NCBI RefSeq assembly: GCF_900113945.1
Contig: NZ_FORG01000022.1
Span: forward strand, 1 to 64,000
Direction of reading: 5' to 3'
Length of the DNA stretch: 64,000 nt
Source: Xenorhabdus mauleonii
Lineage (GTDB): Bacteria > Pseudomonadota > Gammaproteobacteria > Enterobacterales > Enterobacteriaceae
The stretch's first letter is position 1. Every line of letters starts with the position of its first letter. Below the pieces are notes generated by a model. The model was given only the letters and a program-made list of their open reading frames with translations. It was not told the origin of the DNA and ran no database searches. A program made the position numbers and the translations under genes. This document shows positions 37,036 through 47,562 of this stretch, one piece after another.

Positions 37036-38685
37036 ATGGAAATATTCTTTACTATCTTGATCTTGATTTTGGTGGTGTCAGTTTCTGGTGTTCTTACTAA
37101 AATGATCCCGTTCCGTGTCCCCTTGCCGATAGTGCAAATAGCAATGGGGGCGTTGCTGGCCTGGCCTCATTTTGGTTTACACGTTACTTTCGATCCTGAA
37201 TTATTCCTCGTTTTACTTATCCCTCCTTTGTTGTTTGTTGATGGTTGGAAAACACCGACCAGAGAATTTTTTCAGCATGGGCGTGAAATTTTCATCCTCG
37301 TTTTAGTATTAGTATTGGTGACGGTTGTCGGTATTGGTTATTTAATATACTGGATGATGCCGAGCATTCCGCTCATTGGGGCTTTTGCTCTGGCGGCAGT
37401 GTTATCTCCAACCGATGCGGTTGCGTTGTCATCAATTGTTGGGAAAGGGCGCATTCCTAAAAATATGATGAGCGTACTGGAAGGTGAGGCATTGATGAAC
37501 GATGCTTCTGGTCTGGTAGCGCTGAAATTTGCCGTGGCAATTGCCATGGGAACGATGGTCTTTACTGTCACTGGTGCAACCGTGGAGTTTTTCAAAGTTG
37601 CAATTGGTGGCTTGTTATCTGGTATTGCCGTTACATGGTTGTACAGTAAATCATTGCGATTGATGAGCCGTTGGAGCGGGGACGATCCTGCGACTCAGAT
37701 CATGTTCATGATGCTATTGCCATTCGCTTCTTACATGATTGCTGAACATATTGGAGTGTCCGGTATTTTGGCCGCAGTGGCTGCGGGCATGACCATCAGT
37801 AAAGCGGGAGTGATCCGCAACGCGCCGCTGGATATGCGTCTGCGTGCTGATAATGTCTGGGGAATGCTGGCCTTTGTTTTCAACGGCCTGGTATTCATCA
37901 TGCTGGGGCTGCAATTGCCGGGTATCTGGGAAACGTCTGTAGCTCAGGCTGAACTTGATCCGGAAGTTGAAACTTGGATGCTGTTCGCGGCTGTAGGCAT
38001 TATTTACGGAGCGCTGGTATTGCTTCGATTCCTCTGGTTATGGCTGATGAAAAATATCAGCAAAGTATTCATGAAGAAAAAACCACTGGAATTTACATCC
38101 TATACAACCCGTGAATTATGGCTGGCTTCGTTTGCGGGTGTCCGTGGGGCAATTACGCTGGCGGGTGCGCTTTCTGTACCACTATTCTTGCCGGATGGCG
38201 CGGCATTCCCGGCACGTTATCAGTTGATTTTTATCTCAGCAGGCGTAATTCTACTCTCTCTGTTTGTGGGTGTTATTGCCCTGCCGTTGTTGCTGCGTGG
38301 CATGAAAGTCGGCGATAAGCTGGAAGATCTGAATGAGATCAGAATGGCGAAATCAGCAATGGCGGAAGTGGCAATTGTCAGTATGAATAAGATGGAGGAG
38401 CGTTTGTCCGCCAGCACAGAAGAAAAGCTGGATGCTGAGGTCATTAGCGAAATCGCCTCCCGTGTCACCGGATATTTGCGGCGTCGTACTGCGGGGGCGG
38501 ACGAAATCGAGCATAACCTTATGGTCGAGGATTTAGAGCGCCGTTTCCGTTTGACGGCATTAAGAGCGGAGCGAGGAGAGCTGTATCACTTGCGTGCAAC
38601 CCGTAAAATCAGCAATGAAACGTTGCAAACGTTGTTGCACGATCTTGATTTGCTTGAAGCACTGTTGGCGGGTAAAAATCAATAA
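37036..38685 (+). CDS. yjcE: Na+/H+ antiporter YjcE (CPA1 family)
   Basis: Monovalent cation/proton antiporter of 549 aa, the length of E. coli YjcE. The start MEIFFTILILILVVSVSG is shared, and TAAGGGTAAC stands before this ATG. Transport-core motifs are ALSPTDAVALSSIV (ALxPTDAVA type), GEALMNDASGLVALK and FAGVRGAITLAGAL. The C-terminal cytoplasmic tail contains ERRFRLTALRAERGELYHLRA and NETLQTLLHDLDLLEALL. yigM starts 3 bp after its stop, so the two are co-transcribed, unlike E. coli. Confidence 0.94.
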   Translation: MEIFFTILILILVVSVSGVLTKMIPFRVPLPIVQIAMGALLAWPHFGLHVTFDPELFLVLLIPPLLFVDGWKTPTREFFQHGREIFILVLVLVLVTVVGIGYLIYWMMPSIPLIGAFALAAVLSPTDAVALSSIVGKGRIPKNMMSVLEGEALMNDASGLVALKFAVAIAMGTMVFTVTGATVEFFKVAIGGLLSGIAVTWLYSKSLRLMSRWSGDDPATQIMFMMLLPFASYMIAEHIGVSGILAAVAAGMTISKAGVIRNAPLDMRLRADNVWGMLAFVFNGLVFIMLGLQLPGIWETSVAQAELDPEVETWMLFAAVGIIYGALVLLRFLWLWLMKNISKVFMKKKPLEFTSYTTRELWLASFAGVRGAITLAGALSVPLFLPDGAAFPARYQLIFISAGVILLSLFVGVIALPLLLRGMKVGDKLEDLNEIRMAKSAMAEVAIVSMNKMEERLSASTEEKLDAEVISEIASRVTGYLRRRTAGADEIEHNLMVEDLERRFRLTALRAERGELYHLRATRKISNETLQTLLHDLDLLEALLAGKNQ

Positions 38686-38688
38686 ATT

Positions 38689-39591
38689 ATGTGGCTGTTA
38701 ACTATCACAACTTTTTTGTGGGCCGCTTCTTTCAGCCTGATCGGTGTTTATCTTGCCGGTCAGGTTGATAGTTGGTTCTCTGTTCTTGTCAGGGTTGCTT
38801 TGGCTGCTTTGGTATTTTTGCCATTCCTGCGCTGGCGTGGCTTATCATTGAAAGTCATCCTGCTGTACATGGCTGTCGGTGCTTGTCAGCTTGGTGTGAT
38901 GTATTTGTTCGTATTTCATGCTTATCACTATCTGACTGTGGCAGAGTTTTTGCTGTTTACCATTATGACACCGCTCTATGTCACCTTGATTTATGACTTG
39001 ATGGGGCGTCAGCGTTTGCGTTGGGGCTACGCATTAAGCTCTTTGCTGGCAGTAGCGGGGGCGGCAATCATCCGTTACGATCGGTTGAGTGAATCCTTTT
39101 GGATTGGCTTGATATTGGTGCAATTGGCAAATATTTTCTTTGCGGTAGGTCAGGTCGGTTACAAGCGTCTGATGGAACTCCACCCAATCCCGCAGCGTAT
39201 GGCATTTTCATGGTTTTATCTGGGAGCCTGCATTGTTGCCCTGCTCGGTTGGCTGATGTTTGGCGATCCGCAAAAAATGCCGACAACACAAGTACAGTGG
39301 GGAGTCCTGATTTGGTTAGGAGTAGGGGCTTCAGGCATTGGTTATTTTATGTGGAATTATGGCGCAACCCAAGTAGACACCGGAACACTGGCAATTATGA
39401 ATAATATGCTGGTTCCGGCGGGGTTGCTGGTCAATTTTGCGATTTGGCAACAGCATCCTGCTTGGTTGAGCTTCAGCATTGGAAGCAGCCTGATTGTTGC
39501 ATCACTTTGGGTGCACCACCGTTGGATATTGAGGAAACCCGCTTCACAAAAGGCAAGTTATCCACCGCGTGTTGACGGGCAGAACAAATAA
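38689..39591 (+). CDS. yigM: Biotin transporter YigM (DMT/EamA family)
   Basis: Ten-helix drug/metabolite-type carrier (300 aa); E. coli YigM (299 aa) is reported to take up biotin. Shared segments include [58 protein letters not shown]-like FSWFYLGA and [19 protein letters not shown]. Position next to metR, as in E. coli, supports the call. Its last 119 bp overlap the 3' end of metR on the other strand. Confidence 0.93.
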   Translation: MWLLTITTFLWAASFSLIGVYLAGQVDSWFSVLVRVALAALVFLPFLRWRGLSLKVILLYMAVGACQLGVMYLFVFHAYHYLTVAEFLLFTIMTPLYVTLIYDLMGRQRLRWGYALSSLLAVAGAAIIRYDRLSESFWIGLILVQLANIFFAVGQVGYKRLMELHPIPQRMAFSWFYLGACIVALLGWLMFGDPQKMPTTQVQWGVLIWLGVGASGIGYFMWNYGATQVDTGTLAIMNNMLVPAGLLVNFAIWQQHPAWLSFSIGSSLIVASLWVHHRWILRKPASQKASYPPRVDGQNK

Positions 39592-40432
39592 ACGCATCAA
39601 TGGCAGGTTGGCGCTGTTCTCCTTCCCGGCAGGCGGCGTACAATCTGCTCCACAATCCCTCTCCCAGCGTTTGAGTTACTACCAATCCTTGCCTTTCAAA
39701 TGTCTCTACCGCCCAATGAGGCAATGCTGCAATGCCCAGACGCGCTGCCACCATTTGGATCAACAGCAGAGTATTATCGACCGTTTTCAATGTCGGGATC
39801 ACATTCGCAGGCTGGAGAAAACGTCGCCAAATATCAAAACGTTGCTTCTGAACAGGGTAAATAAGCAAAGTTTCGGCAGCCAGATCTTGTGGGTAAATAT
39901 CCCGTTTATTTGCCAATGGATGATCCGGCGCAATGACTAGCTTCACTTCGTAATCAAACAGAGGCGTATAGTGAAGATTGCTGTCTGAAATAATGTCTGA
40001 TGTCAGCACAATATCTAATTCCCGTTGTTGCAGCTCAGGTTGAGGATCAAACGTCACGCCAGATTTAAAATCCACGTTAACCTGGGGCCACCTGTCACGG
40101 AAATTTTTAAGGGCAGGGGTTAGCCATTGGATACAGCTATGGCATTCAATGGCAATACGTAAATTCGTCTCTTCAGGTTCATTGCATTCACGCAAAGAGG
40201 CAGTAATCAGAGGCAATACTTGATTCGCCAGCTTTAATAATATTTCACCTTGAGAAGTTAACCGCAGGGGCTGACTTTTACGAATAAATAGCTTAAATCC
40301 CAGCCGATGTTCCAACTCACTGAATTGATGGGAAAGGGCGGATTGCGTTTGATGCAGGTAATTTGCTGCCGCTGCTAATGAGCCGCAATGATTCAATGCC
40401 TGTAGTGTTTTTAAGTGTTTTATTTCGATCAT
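39473..40432 (-). CDS. metR: LysR-type activator of methionine synthesis genes
   Basis: Homocysteine-responsive LysR regulator (319 aa; E. coli 317) that activates metE and metH. The N-terminal HTH is [20 protein letters not shown] then [15 protein letters not shown]. The effector domain contains [14 protein letters not shown] and [13 protein letters not shown]. It is divergent from metE, and a MetR-type palindrome overlaps its own start codon, consistent with autoregulation. The convergent overlap with yigM is long but both proteins keep their family C-terminal regions. Confidence 0.96.
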   Translation of the reverse strand: MIEIKHLKTLQALNHCGSLAAAANYLHQTQSALSHQFSELEHRLGFKLFIRKSQPLRLTSQGEILLKLANQVLPLITASLRECNEPEETNLRIAIECHSCIQWLTPALKNFRDRWPQVNVDFKSGVTFDPQPELQQRELDIVLTSDIISDSNLHYTPLFDYEVKLVIAPDHPLANKRDIYPQDLAAETLLIYPVQKQRFDIWRRFLQPANVIPTLKTVDNTLLLIQMVAARLGIAALPHWAVETFERQGLVVTQTLGEGLWSRLYAACREGEQRQPAIDAFICSARQHAVDNLPFVKRVSSISNGGAPKVMQQSGCFQC

Positions 40433-40444
40433 GAAAAACCTTCA
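40432..40444. promoter_or_regulatory. MetR-binding site
   Basis: TGAAAAACCTTCA is a perfect TGAA-N5-TTCA MetR motif at the metR start, in the metR/metE divergent region. A second half-like site, TGAATAATT, follows at about 40455. Confidence 0.75.
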
Positions 40445-40504
40445 AGATGATTATGAATAATTTGCGCTTGTGGTTTATACACTACATGCAGATTATAGAA
40501 GTGT

Positions 40505-40520
40505 AAACATCTAGACGGCT
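40505..40520. promoter_or_regulatory. Tandem Met boxes (MetJ operator) upstream of metE
   Basis: AAACATCT followed directly by AGACGGCT matches two copies of the AGACGTCT Met box at 6 of 8 and 7 of 8 positions. It ends 20 bp before the metE ATG, so MetJ/SAM repression of metE is expected. Confidence 0.65.
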
Positions 40521-40540
40521 AAAATTTCACGGGTGACGAC

Positions 40541-42820
40541 ATGACAGTTTTGAATCATACATTGGGTTTTCCACGTATTGGCTTGAAAAGAGAGCTAAAA
40601 AAGGCGCAAGAAAATTATTGGGCAAGCAAAATTTCTCAACAGGAATTGCTGGAAACAGGCCGTGAATTACGCGCCCGTCACTGGCAACAACAAAAAGAAG
40701 CGGGCGTTGATTTAGTCCCCGTTGGTGATTTTGCATGGTATGACCAAGTATTGACCACAAGTTTGTTATTGGGCAACGTTCCTCCGCGCCACCAAAATGA
40801 AGATGGCAATATCGATCTGGATACTCTATTTCGTATTGCCCGTGGCAGAGCACCAACAGGCACACCAGCTGCTGCTTCGGAAATGACCAAATGGTTCAAC
40901 ACGAATTATCACTATATCGTGCCTGAATTTCAGGAAGGGCAGGTATTTAAACTGGGTTGGACTCAGTTGCTGGATGAAGTGGACGAAGCGCTGGCGTTGG
41001 GACATAAAATAAAGCCAGTGCTTTTAGGGCCAGTGACTTATTTGTGGCTGGGCAAAGTAAAAGGTAAGGCTTTTGATCGCCTGTCCTTATTGGCGGATAT
41101 TCTCCCGGTTTATCAGCAAATATTGGCTGAATTGGCAAAACGGGGCATTGAATGGGTGCAGATAGATGAACCTGCTTTGGTGCTGGAATTACCAGAAGAG
41201 TGGCTTGCCGCTTTCCCAACGGCTTATCAGGCCCTTGAAGGACAGGTGAAATTGCTGCTGACAACCTATTTCGACAGCATCGGCCATAATCTAGATACAA
41301 TCAAATCATTGCCGGTACAGGGATTACATGTTGATTTGGTCGCAGGGCAGGACTCTCTTGATAGTTTGAATAAATTACTGCCAGAAAATTGGTTGCTTTC
41401 ACTGGGAGTCATTAATGGCCGCAACGTTTGGCGAGCGGATTTGAGTGAGAAATACCAACTTATCGCACCACTGGTAAATAAGAGGGAAATATGGGTCGGC
41501 TCTTCCTGTTCACTGCTGCATAGCCCGATCGATCTGAATGATGAAAGCGAACTGGATGAAGAAGTGAAAAGCTGGTTTGCATTCGCATTGCAGAAATGTT
41601 CGGAACTCTCTCTGCTATCACAAGCACTGAATGCGGAAGAAGGCAGCAAACAGGCAGAGCTTGATGCCTATAGTGCTCCAATTCGTGCTCGTCGTAGCTC
41701 AAGCAGGGTTAATAATCCGACAGTTGCAGAACGAATTGCCGCAATTAAGCCACAAGACAGTGAGCGTAATCAGAAATATCCTGAACGAGCCAAACTTCAG
41801 CGTCAGCGTTACAACTTGCCATTGTGGCCGACAACAACGATTGGCTCATTCCCGCAAACAACAGAAATTCGTGGCCTACGCCTCGATTTCAAGAAAGGCC
41901 GTGTAGACAGTACGAATTACCGTACCAATATCAGCGAGCATATCAAGCAGGCTATCCAAGAACAGGAACATTTAGGGTTGGATGTCTTGGTACATGGCGA
42001 AGCTGAACGCAATGACATGGTGGAATATTTTGGTGAGCATTTTGATGGCTATGTTTTCACTCAAAATGGCTGGGTACAAAGCTACGGTTCCCGTTGCGTG
42101 AAACCACCTGTGATTATTGGTGATATCAGCCGTCCGGAAGCGATTACCGTAAATTGGGCAACATATGCACAATCTCTGACGGAAAAACCAGTGAAAGGAA
42201 TGTTGACAGGGCCTGTTACTATTCTCTGTTGGTCATTCCCAAGGGAAGACGTCAGCCGCGAAACCATAGCGAAACAAATTGCACTGGCCTTGCGTGATGA
42301 AGTTGATGATTTGCAAAAAGCAGGCATTGGCATCATTCAGATTGATGAACCGGCATTGCGTGAAGGATTGCCACTGCGCAGAGAAGAGTGGCAAGCATAT
42401 CTGGATTGGGCTGTGGACGCGTTTAAACTCAGTGCAGCAATAGCGGATGACGACACACAGATTCACACCCATATGTGTTATTGCGAGTTCAATGACATCA
42501 TGCCGTCCATTGCAGCGTTGGATGCGGACGTGATAACCATTGAAACTTCTCGCTCGGATATGGAATTGCTGGATTCATTTGAAAACTTCTCCTATCCGAA
42601 TGAAATTGGGCCGGGAGTATATGATATCCACTCACCAAACGTGCCGAGTGTTGAATGGATTGAAGCATTACTGCGTAAAGCGTCAGATCGCATTCCCGTT
42701 GAACGCTTGTGGGTAAACCCGGATTGTGGCCTGAAGACACGTGGCTGGGTAGAAACCCGACAATCACTGGCGAACATGGTAGAAGCAGCAAAACGCCTGC
42801 GTTCCTCAGTGAATAACTAG
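40541..42820 (+). CDS. metE: Cobalamin-independent methionine synthase
   Basis: Transfers a methyl group from methyltetrahydrofolate (triglutamate) to homocysteine. The 759-aa length matches MetE (E. coli 753). The N-terminal half starts [19 protein letters not shown]. The catalytic C-terminal half has the zinc ligands in HTHMCYCEF and NPDCGLKTR, plus [11 protein letters not shown] and [12 protein letters not shown]. Divergent from metR with MetR and Met boxes between them. Confidence 0.98.
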   Translation: MTVLNHTLGFPRIGLKRELKKAQENYWASKISQQELLETGRELRARHWQQQKEAGVDLVPVGDFAWYDQVLTTSLLLGNVPPRHQNEDGNIDLDTLFRIARGRAPTGTPAAASEMTKWFNTNYHYIVPEFQEGQVFKLGWTQLLDEVDEALALGHKIKPVLLGPVTYLWLGKVKGKAFDRLSLLADILPVYQQILAELAKRGIEWVQIDEPALVLELPEEWLAAFPTAYQALEGQVKLLLTTYFDSIGHNLDTIKSLPVQGLHVDLVAGQDSLDSLNKLLPENWLLSLGVINGRNVWRADLSEKYQLIAPLVNKREIWVGSSCSLLHSPIDLNDESELDEEVKSWFAFALQKCSELSLLSQALNAEEGSKQAELDAYSAPIRARRSSSRVNNPTVAERIAAIKPQDSERNQKYPERAKLQRQRYNLPLWPTTTIGSFPQTTEIRGLRLDFKKGRVDSTNYRTNISEHIKQAIQEQEHLGLDVLVHGEAERNDMVEYFGEHFDGYVFTQNGWVQSYGSRCVKPPVIIGDISRPEAITVNWATYAQSLTEKPVKGMLTGPVTILCWSFPREDVSRETIAKQIALALRDEVDDLQKAGIGIIQIDEPALREGLPLRREEWQAYLDWAVDAFKLSAAIADDDTQIHTHMCYCEFNDIMPSIAALDADVITIETSRSDMELLDSFENFSYPNEIGPGVYDIHSPNVPSVEWIEALLRKASDRIPVERLWVNPDCGLKTRGWVETRQSLANMVEAAKRLRSSVNN

Positions 42821-42892
42821 CGCGGAACCGGATAAGTAAGAAAGAGTGCCCGTCACAACCATGAAATGTGGCAATGTGGCGGGCAAAATAGA

Positions 42893-43285
42893 TTATTTCC
42901 CCAGCAGCTTATTCTTCAGCAAATTCATGCCAACGGATTTTAAATCCAGATTTTCTGGAACTTCACCATCTGGCGTGACTTTATCAACTAAATTAGGTAA
43001 ATGCTGGGAAATTAAGGATGAGACTTCATTGGGGTCAATGCCGATTTTTTCTGCTAATTGTTGGATAGTAGAAGAACCGAAAATAGAAGAGATCTGATCT
43101 GCATGAATTGGTAAATTTTCACCAGAGCCAATCCACGAATGGATCGTACCATCCAGACCTTGTTGGGAAAATTTTTCAACTAACCCACTTATTCCTCCCT
43201 GACCTTCAACCCAATCCATCAGGTGCTGAAGCTGTTGATTTTTTCCTCCGCTCAGCATATTGGTGATTTGATCAAAAAAGCCCAT
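42893..43285 (-). CDS. YidB-like DUF937 protein
   Basis: Cytosolic protein of unknown function (130 aa; E. coli YidB 132). The start MGFFDQITNMLSGG, GGISGLVEKFSQQGL and GIDPNEVSSLISQHLP are characteristic of DUF937/YidB. I chose the ATG at 43285, with GAGGGGGA upstream, over an earlier one in frame. It lies between metE and the GntP-type permease. Confidence 0.85.
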   Translation of the reverse strand: MGFFDQITNMLSGGKNQQLQHLMDWVEGQGGISGLVEKFSQQGLDGTIHSWIGSGENLPIHADQISSIFGSSTIQQLAEKIGIDPNEVSSLISQHLPNLVDKVTPDGEVPENLDLKSVGMNLLKNKLLGK

Positions 43286-43996
43286 CGTAACGTCCCCCTC
43301 TTGTTGAGGTTTTATCGACCTGACCAGATAAAACACTTATTTAGGTATATTTACAGGAATAAAGTAGTAGAAGTGCTATGAAATAAATATGAATAACAGA
43401 TTTATTTATTACAGTAGCACAATATTTTAAATGTGCCTGATTTTGGGTAATGAAGGAATTTTCAGGTTAAGTAATTTTTCTTATGCCATCACACTGATGT
43501 GTGAAATTCTTTTCTCATCATTAATGTTGAAAGTTTATTTAATTCAATAAATTAAGTTTATTTATTTTCATGGGATATAAATCTTGAATGTGATATTCAT
43601 CGTTTTTTTGTGAAGTTATCTATGTGAAGATCAAAAAGGTAACAAATAGTCAGATCTTTCCCAAAAATACTCATTCCCTTCAACTGATTATTCCTTTCTT
43701 TCATTCATCTGGTTACGATTTTGTCGTTTTGCACGATTGCAAATCTAAATAGCATTGTATGTAGTGAAAATTGCGATTACCAGAGCAATAACTGAAATAA
43801 TTCCTTTTTAAACAATGCATTGAAAGTGTTTTTTAAAACAAAGAGCAAATTCTTATTTGCAAAAATAGTTTCAAGAAGTTATGAAAGGAAACTTCGGCGA
43901 AAATTGTCATCATTCATGGTTTTTTTAGCCATCAGTTATTCATTCAACGATGCTGTTCGTGCATTTATCGCTTAATACAGATTGAAATAGGGTTTT
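43286..43996. other. 711-bp intergenic region upstream of the GntP-type permease
   Basis: AT-rich, without a gene or clear repeat. The promoters of the YidB-like gene and the permease are presumably here. No confident CRP or GntR operator could be named. Confidence 0.45.
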
Positions 43997-45376
43997 ATGA
44001 TGGAGTTTTACATTCCAATAATTGGATTGGGCGTGGCGGTATTTACGCTGATTTTTCTGGTCTTACGCACTCGTGTTCATGTACTGCTTGCCATGCTGAT
44101 TGCTGCGATAATTGCTGGAACCTCTGGAGGATTAACACTGAGCAACACCGTTGAGGTTATCTCCAAAGGGTTTGGTTCGACATTGGGCAGTATTGGCATC
44201 GTGATTGGATTGGGGAGCATGATGGGACGAATACTGGAGGTTTCCGGCGCAACTGAAAAAATCGCCTATAGCTTGATAAAGTGGCTGGGTAAAAGGCGTG
44301 AAGAATGGGCCTTGGCGATTACCGGTTATATTGTCAGTATTCCCATATTCGTGAATTCTGCTTTTGTGATCCTCTATCCTTTGGTAAAGGCTCTGGCAAA
44401 GAAAGGCAAGCGTAGTGTCTTGACTTTGGGAGTGTCGCTGGCAGGAGGGTTGGTCGTTACTCACCACATTGTTCCTCCCACTCCGGGGCCGCTGGGCGTT
44501 GCCGGGATATTCGGCGTCAATATAGGCTCAATGATGCTGGTGGGTATGGTATTAGCCATTCCGTGTGTTATTGGCATGACCCTTTATGCAAAATGGCTGG
44601 AGACTAAATATCCTGAATATCAACTTATTGATACAGAAGAAAACTTACAGCAAATTCATCAGCGTTATATGGAAGAAAAAGCCAGCAAGCCATTGCCGAG
44701 CCTGTTTATGTCTTTCTTGCCGATTGTTGTGCCAATTGCTCTAATTTTTATTAATGTTATCAACGGAATGCTGTTGAAAACCGAAGGGTTTGCAGGACAG
44801 GAAAATAATTTCTACTTCCAGAGCTTTAATTTCCTTGGATCGCCGATTATTGCTTTATCAATCAGCGTATTACTGGCGGTGTATACTTTAATGCCGAAAG
44901 TAAGCAAACAGGAAGTGACTGAACATCTGGAAGAGGGGTTAAAAACCGTAGGCATTATTCTGCTGGTGTCAGGGGCCGGAGGAGCGTTGGGCGCGGTGTT
45001 AAACGAAAGCGGGACGGGGATGATATTGGCGCAATATATCGCTGGTTTGCCTATAACACCTGTGCTAATCCCTTTTATTATTGCGACATTAATACGGATC
45101 ATCCAAGGTTCCGGCACAGTAGCGATGATTACTGCCGCTTCAATTTCAGCGCCCATTATCAAGCAAATACCGGATATTAATATGTTGGTAGCGGCTCAGG
45201 CCGCGGTGATGGGAACTTTGTTTTTCAGCTACTTCAATGATTGTTTTTTCTGGGTAGTTAACCGAATGATGGGCATTAAAAATGTAAGGCAACAGATCAT
45301 CGTTTGGTCAATTCCGACAACAATTGCGTGGGGAATTGGGTTGTGTGGCGTATTGCTGCTCAATCTTATTATGTAA
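43997..45376 (+). CDS. GntP-family permease (gluconate/D-serine type)
   Basis: Inner-membrane proton symporter of the GntP family (459 aa, about 12-14 hydrophobic segments). Family segments are GFGSTLGSIGIVIGLGSMMGRILE-type sequence near residue 58, ISIPIFVNSAFVIL-like VSIPIFVNSAF, THHIVPPTPGPLGVAGIFGV, and the late RIIQGSGTVAMITAA with SYFNDCFFWVV. Substrates in the family include gluconate, fructuronate and D-serine. No adjoining catabolic gene indicates which applies here. Confidence 0.9.
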   Translation: MMEFYIPIIGLGVAVFTLIFLVLRTRVHVLLAMLIAAIIAGTSGGLTLSNTVEVISKGFGSTLGSIGIVIGLGSMMGRILEVSGATEKIAYSLIKWLGKRREEWALAITGYIVSIPIFVNSAFVILYPLVKALAKKGKRSVLTLGVSLAGGLVVTHHIVPPTPGPLGVAGIFGVNIGSMMLVGMVLAIPCVIGMTLYAKWLETKYPEYQLIDTEENLQQIHQRYMEEKASKPLPSLFMSFLPIVVPIALIFINVINGMLLKTEGFAGQENNFYFQSFNFLGSPIIALSISVLLAVYTLMPKVSKQEVTEHLEEGLKTVGIILLVSGAGGALGAVLNESGTGMILAQYIAGLPITPVLIPFIIATLIRIIQGSGTVAMITAASISAPIIKQIPDINMLVAAQAAVMGTLFFSYFNDCFFWVVNRMMGIKNVRQQIIVWSIPTTIAWGIGLCGVLLLNLIM

Positions 45377-45400
45377 TTTATCCTACCTCACAGATGATGG

Positions 45401-45428
45401 AAAAGCGCTCTGGAAAAGGGCGCTTTTT
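45401..45428 (+). terminator. Terminator of the GntP-type permease gene
   Basis: AAAAGCGC, a loop, then GCGCTTTTT, 24 bp after the stop codon. Confidence 0.8.
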
Positions 45429-45508
45429 CGTTTATGGTCTTTGTGACATCTATTGGCATATTCTTTTTGTTTTAATTTTATACTTAGTACATTGTTTTCA
45501 TTTGCATA

Positions 45509-45524
45509 TGTGATTCAAATCACA
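45509..45524. promoter_or_regulatory. CRP site upstream of udp (distal)
   Basis: TGTGATTCAAATCACA is a perfect palindromic match to the CRP consensus TGTGA-N6-TCACA. With the second site 52 bp downstream it reproduces the E. coli udp arrangement, where CytR binds between two CRP dimers. Confidence 0.88.
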
Positions 45525-45560
45525 AATATATGTAAGTGTTTCTTTATTTGGTTAATTAAG

Positions 45561-45576
45561 AGTGATTTTGATCACT
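45561..45576. promoter_or_regulatory. CRP site upstream of udp (proximal)
   Basis: AGTGATTTTGATCACT, symmetric and matching GTGA-N6-TCAC. It lies about 70 bp before the udp ATG, suitable for a class I or II activator position. Confidence 0.8.
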
Positions 45577-45643
45577 TAAAAGTGTCAGAGTATTCACTAA
45601 ATTTAAGTATATATTTTGAATCATGTTCGTTGAGGAGTCCGAT

Positions 45644-46399
45644 ATGTCTGATGTATTTCATTTAGGTATCACAAAAAGTGACCTGCAAGGCGCAACTCTA
45701 GCAATTGTACCTGGTGATCCTAATCGTGTTGCAAAAATTGCTAGATTGATGGATAACCCTGTACATCTGGCTTCCCACCGTGAATTTACAACATGGCGTG
45801 CTGAGATTGATGGAAAAGCGGTCATCGTTTGTTCCACAGGTATTGGCGGCCCCTCAACGTCGATTGCCGTGGAAGAGCTGGCACAGCTGGGAATTCGTAC
45901 TTTCCTGCGAATTGGTACAACCGGGGCAATCCAGCCGCACATTAATGTGGGTGATGTACTGGTTACTACAGCCGCAGTTCGCTTGGATGGCGCCAGTTTG
46001 CACTTTGCCCCAATGGAATTCCCGGCAGTTGCTGACTTTGAATGTACTAATGCACTCTATGAAGCGGCGAAAGCATCCGGTTCAACCACGCATGTTGGTG
46101 TGACAGCATCTTCTGATACCTTCTACCCAGGACAAGAGCGCTACGACACTTATTCCGGACGTGTTGTCCGCCGTTTCCAAGGATCGATGAAAGAGTGGCA
46201 GGAAATGGGGGTGTTGAACTTCGAAATGGAATCAGCAACATTGCTGACGATGTGTTCAAGCCAAGGACTGCGCAGTGGTATGGTCGCTGGCGTCATTGTG
46301 AACCGTACCCAACAAGAAATCCCGGATACTGAATTGCTGAAGAAAACAGAAAATAATGTATTGGGCATTGTTGTTGAGGCTGCCCGCCGCCTGCTGTAA
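45644..46399 (+). CDS. udp: Uridine phosphorylase
   Basis: Phosphorolysis of uridine in pyrimidine salvage; forms a hexamer. 251 aa (E. coli 253). Phosphate-site GDPNRV near residue 25, [23 protein letters not shown] sequence near 70, RIGTTGAIQ, and the uridine-site [10 protein letters not shown] are all present. I chose the ATG at 45644 because TGAGGAGT stands upstream and the family starts MSDVFHLG. Two CRP sites precede it and a terminator follows. Confidence 0.97.
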   Translation: MSDVFHLGITKSDLQGATLAIVPGDPNRVAKIARLMDNPVHLASHREFTTWRAEIDGKAVIVCSTGIGGPSTSIAVEELAQLGIRTFLRIGTTGAIQPHINVGDVLVTTAAVRLDGASLHFAPMEFPAVADFECTNALYEAAKASGSTTHVGVTASSDTFYPGQERYDTYSGRVVRRFQGSMKEWQEMGVLNFEMESATLLTMCSSQGLRSGMVAGVIVNRTQQEIPDTELLKKTENNVLGIVVEAARRLL

Positions 46400-46411
46400 T
46401 ACCTTTCTTCA

Positions 46412-46433
46412 AGGGCCAGAAATATCTGGCCCT
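46412..46433 (+). terminator. udp terminator
   Basis: AGGGCCAG, AAATAT, CTGGCCCT, then a short pyrimidine-rich stretch, 13 bp after udp. Confidence 0.75.
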
Positions 46434-46704
46434 GCTGCTTGTTTATGATATCTCCTCTTCCTTTCATTTTAAAATCTGATAATGTCATAACGTTATGTGC
46501 TAATAGTTATTTGTAATAACAAATTTTTATATAACAGCAAGTCGCGATAGCAACGAGTTAGCACACACAACTATCAATTGAGTTTTTGAATATCTATTAA
46601 CCATTTGTTTTAATTCACTAATATACTGATAAATCCTAATTTATTGCCAATGAAGTCAGCAAGTTGAAAGGTAAAAGTATATTTTAATCGCAACAAGAGT
46701 AACT
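46434..46704. other. AT-rich gap before the phosphatase gene
   Basis: The rest of the udp to phosphatase interval. It presumably contains a promoter; nothing specific was seen. Confidence 0.4.
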
Positions 46705-47487
46705 ATGACCACAACACTTCTATCTCATCCTTCATTACTTCCTTTGAATGGAGGCATTAATTTCCGTGACTTAGGTAATAAGAGACTAAGCAACGGCGCC
46801 AAAATTAAGTCAGGGCTACTGTTTCGTTCCGGATCTTTGGACAAGCTGACAAAAGATGATCAATCATTTTTGGCGGAACAAAATCTTTTCCAGATCATTG
46901 ATTATCGTGATAGTTGTGAAATCATGGATAAACCCGATCAGATCTGGCACGGCGCACATTATCATCATGCGCCGGCGAATCCGCTCTCCAAAGAAGTCAA
47001 TGCTAATTTGGATCAATTAGACAAGGAAATCTTGGAGCAATTTGATGCCAAAGTGTTTATGGCACGCCTATATGACTTACTGCCAATTAATAATGATGCA
47101 TATAAGACATTAGCCAACTTGTTGTTGCAGCCAGAAAAAGGCGGAATTGTACAACATTGTGCGGTGGGTAAAGACAGAACGGGAGTCGGCTCAGCTTTGG
47201 TTTTGTTGGCATTGGGCGCTGATTTCGACATGGTGATGGAAGACTATTTACTGACCAATGTCACGTTGGCCCCACACCGAGATTACTTACTGAATGAATA
47301 TGCAAAGACCATGAGTGACAGTGTGGTTGAAAAATTTGCGTATGTTTACTCAGTCCGGGAAGAATTCCTGTTGACCGCCATGAACAGCATTAACCAGCAT
47401 TATGGCAGCGTGGATATCTGGCTGGAAAAAGATATCGGGCTTGATATTGCTGCGCGTGAAAAACTACAGGCATATTTTCTTGAATAA
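46705..47487 (+). CDS. Tyrosine/dual-specificity protein phosphatase (Y_phosphatase3 type)
   Basis: Cys-based phosphatase (260 aa). The signature loop is VQHCAVGKDRTGVGSAL, with nucleophile Cys near residue 153 in HCxxGKDRTG. The N-terminal NFRDLGNKRLSNGAKIKSGLLFRSG and the aspartate-containing IIDYRDSCE are the usual family elements. There is no signal peptide. The E. coli metE-udp-rmuC block lacks this gene, so it is an insertion. The HCxxGKDRTG group includes lipid phosphatases too, so the substrate is unknown. Confidence 0.88.
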   Translation: MTTTLLSHPSLLPLNGGINFRDLGNKRLSNGAKIKSGLLFRSGSLDKLTKDDQSFLAEQNLFQIIDYRDSCEIMDKPDQIWHGAHYHHAPANPLSKEVNANLDQLDKEILEQFDAKVFMARLYDLLPINNDAYKTLANLLLQPEKGGIVQHCAVGKDRTGVGSALVLLALGADFDMVMEDYLLTNVTLAPHRDYLLNEYAKTMSDSVVEKFAYVYSVREEFLLTAMNSINQHYGSVDIWLEKDIGLDIAAREKLQAYFLE

Positions 47488-47562
47488 AAATATTCAGTTA
47501 GCTTTGATTTATCCACCCGGCGCTAACCTATAGCAAACACCGACAATACAGGAAATACTAAT

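Noticed and set aside
39473..39591. Mis-annotation in the yigM/metR overlap
   Set aside because: Both C-terminal ends match their families, so the convergent overlap appears real.
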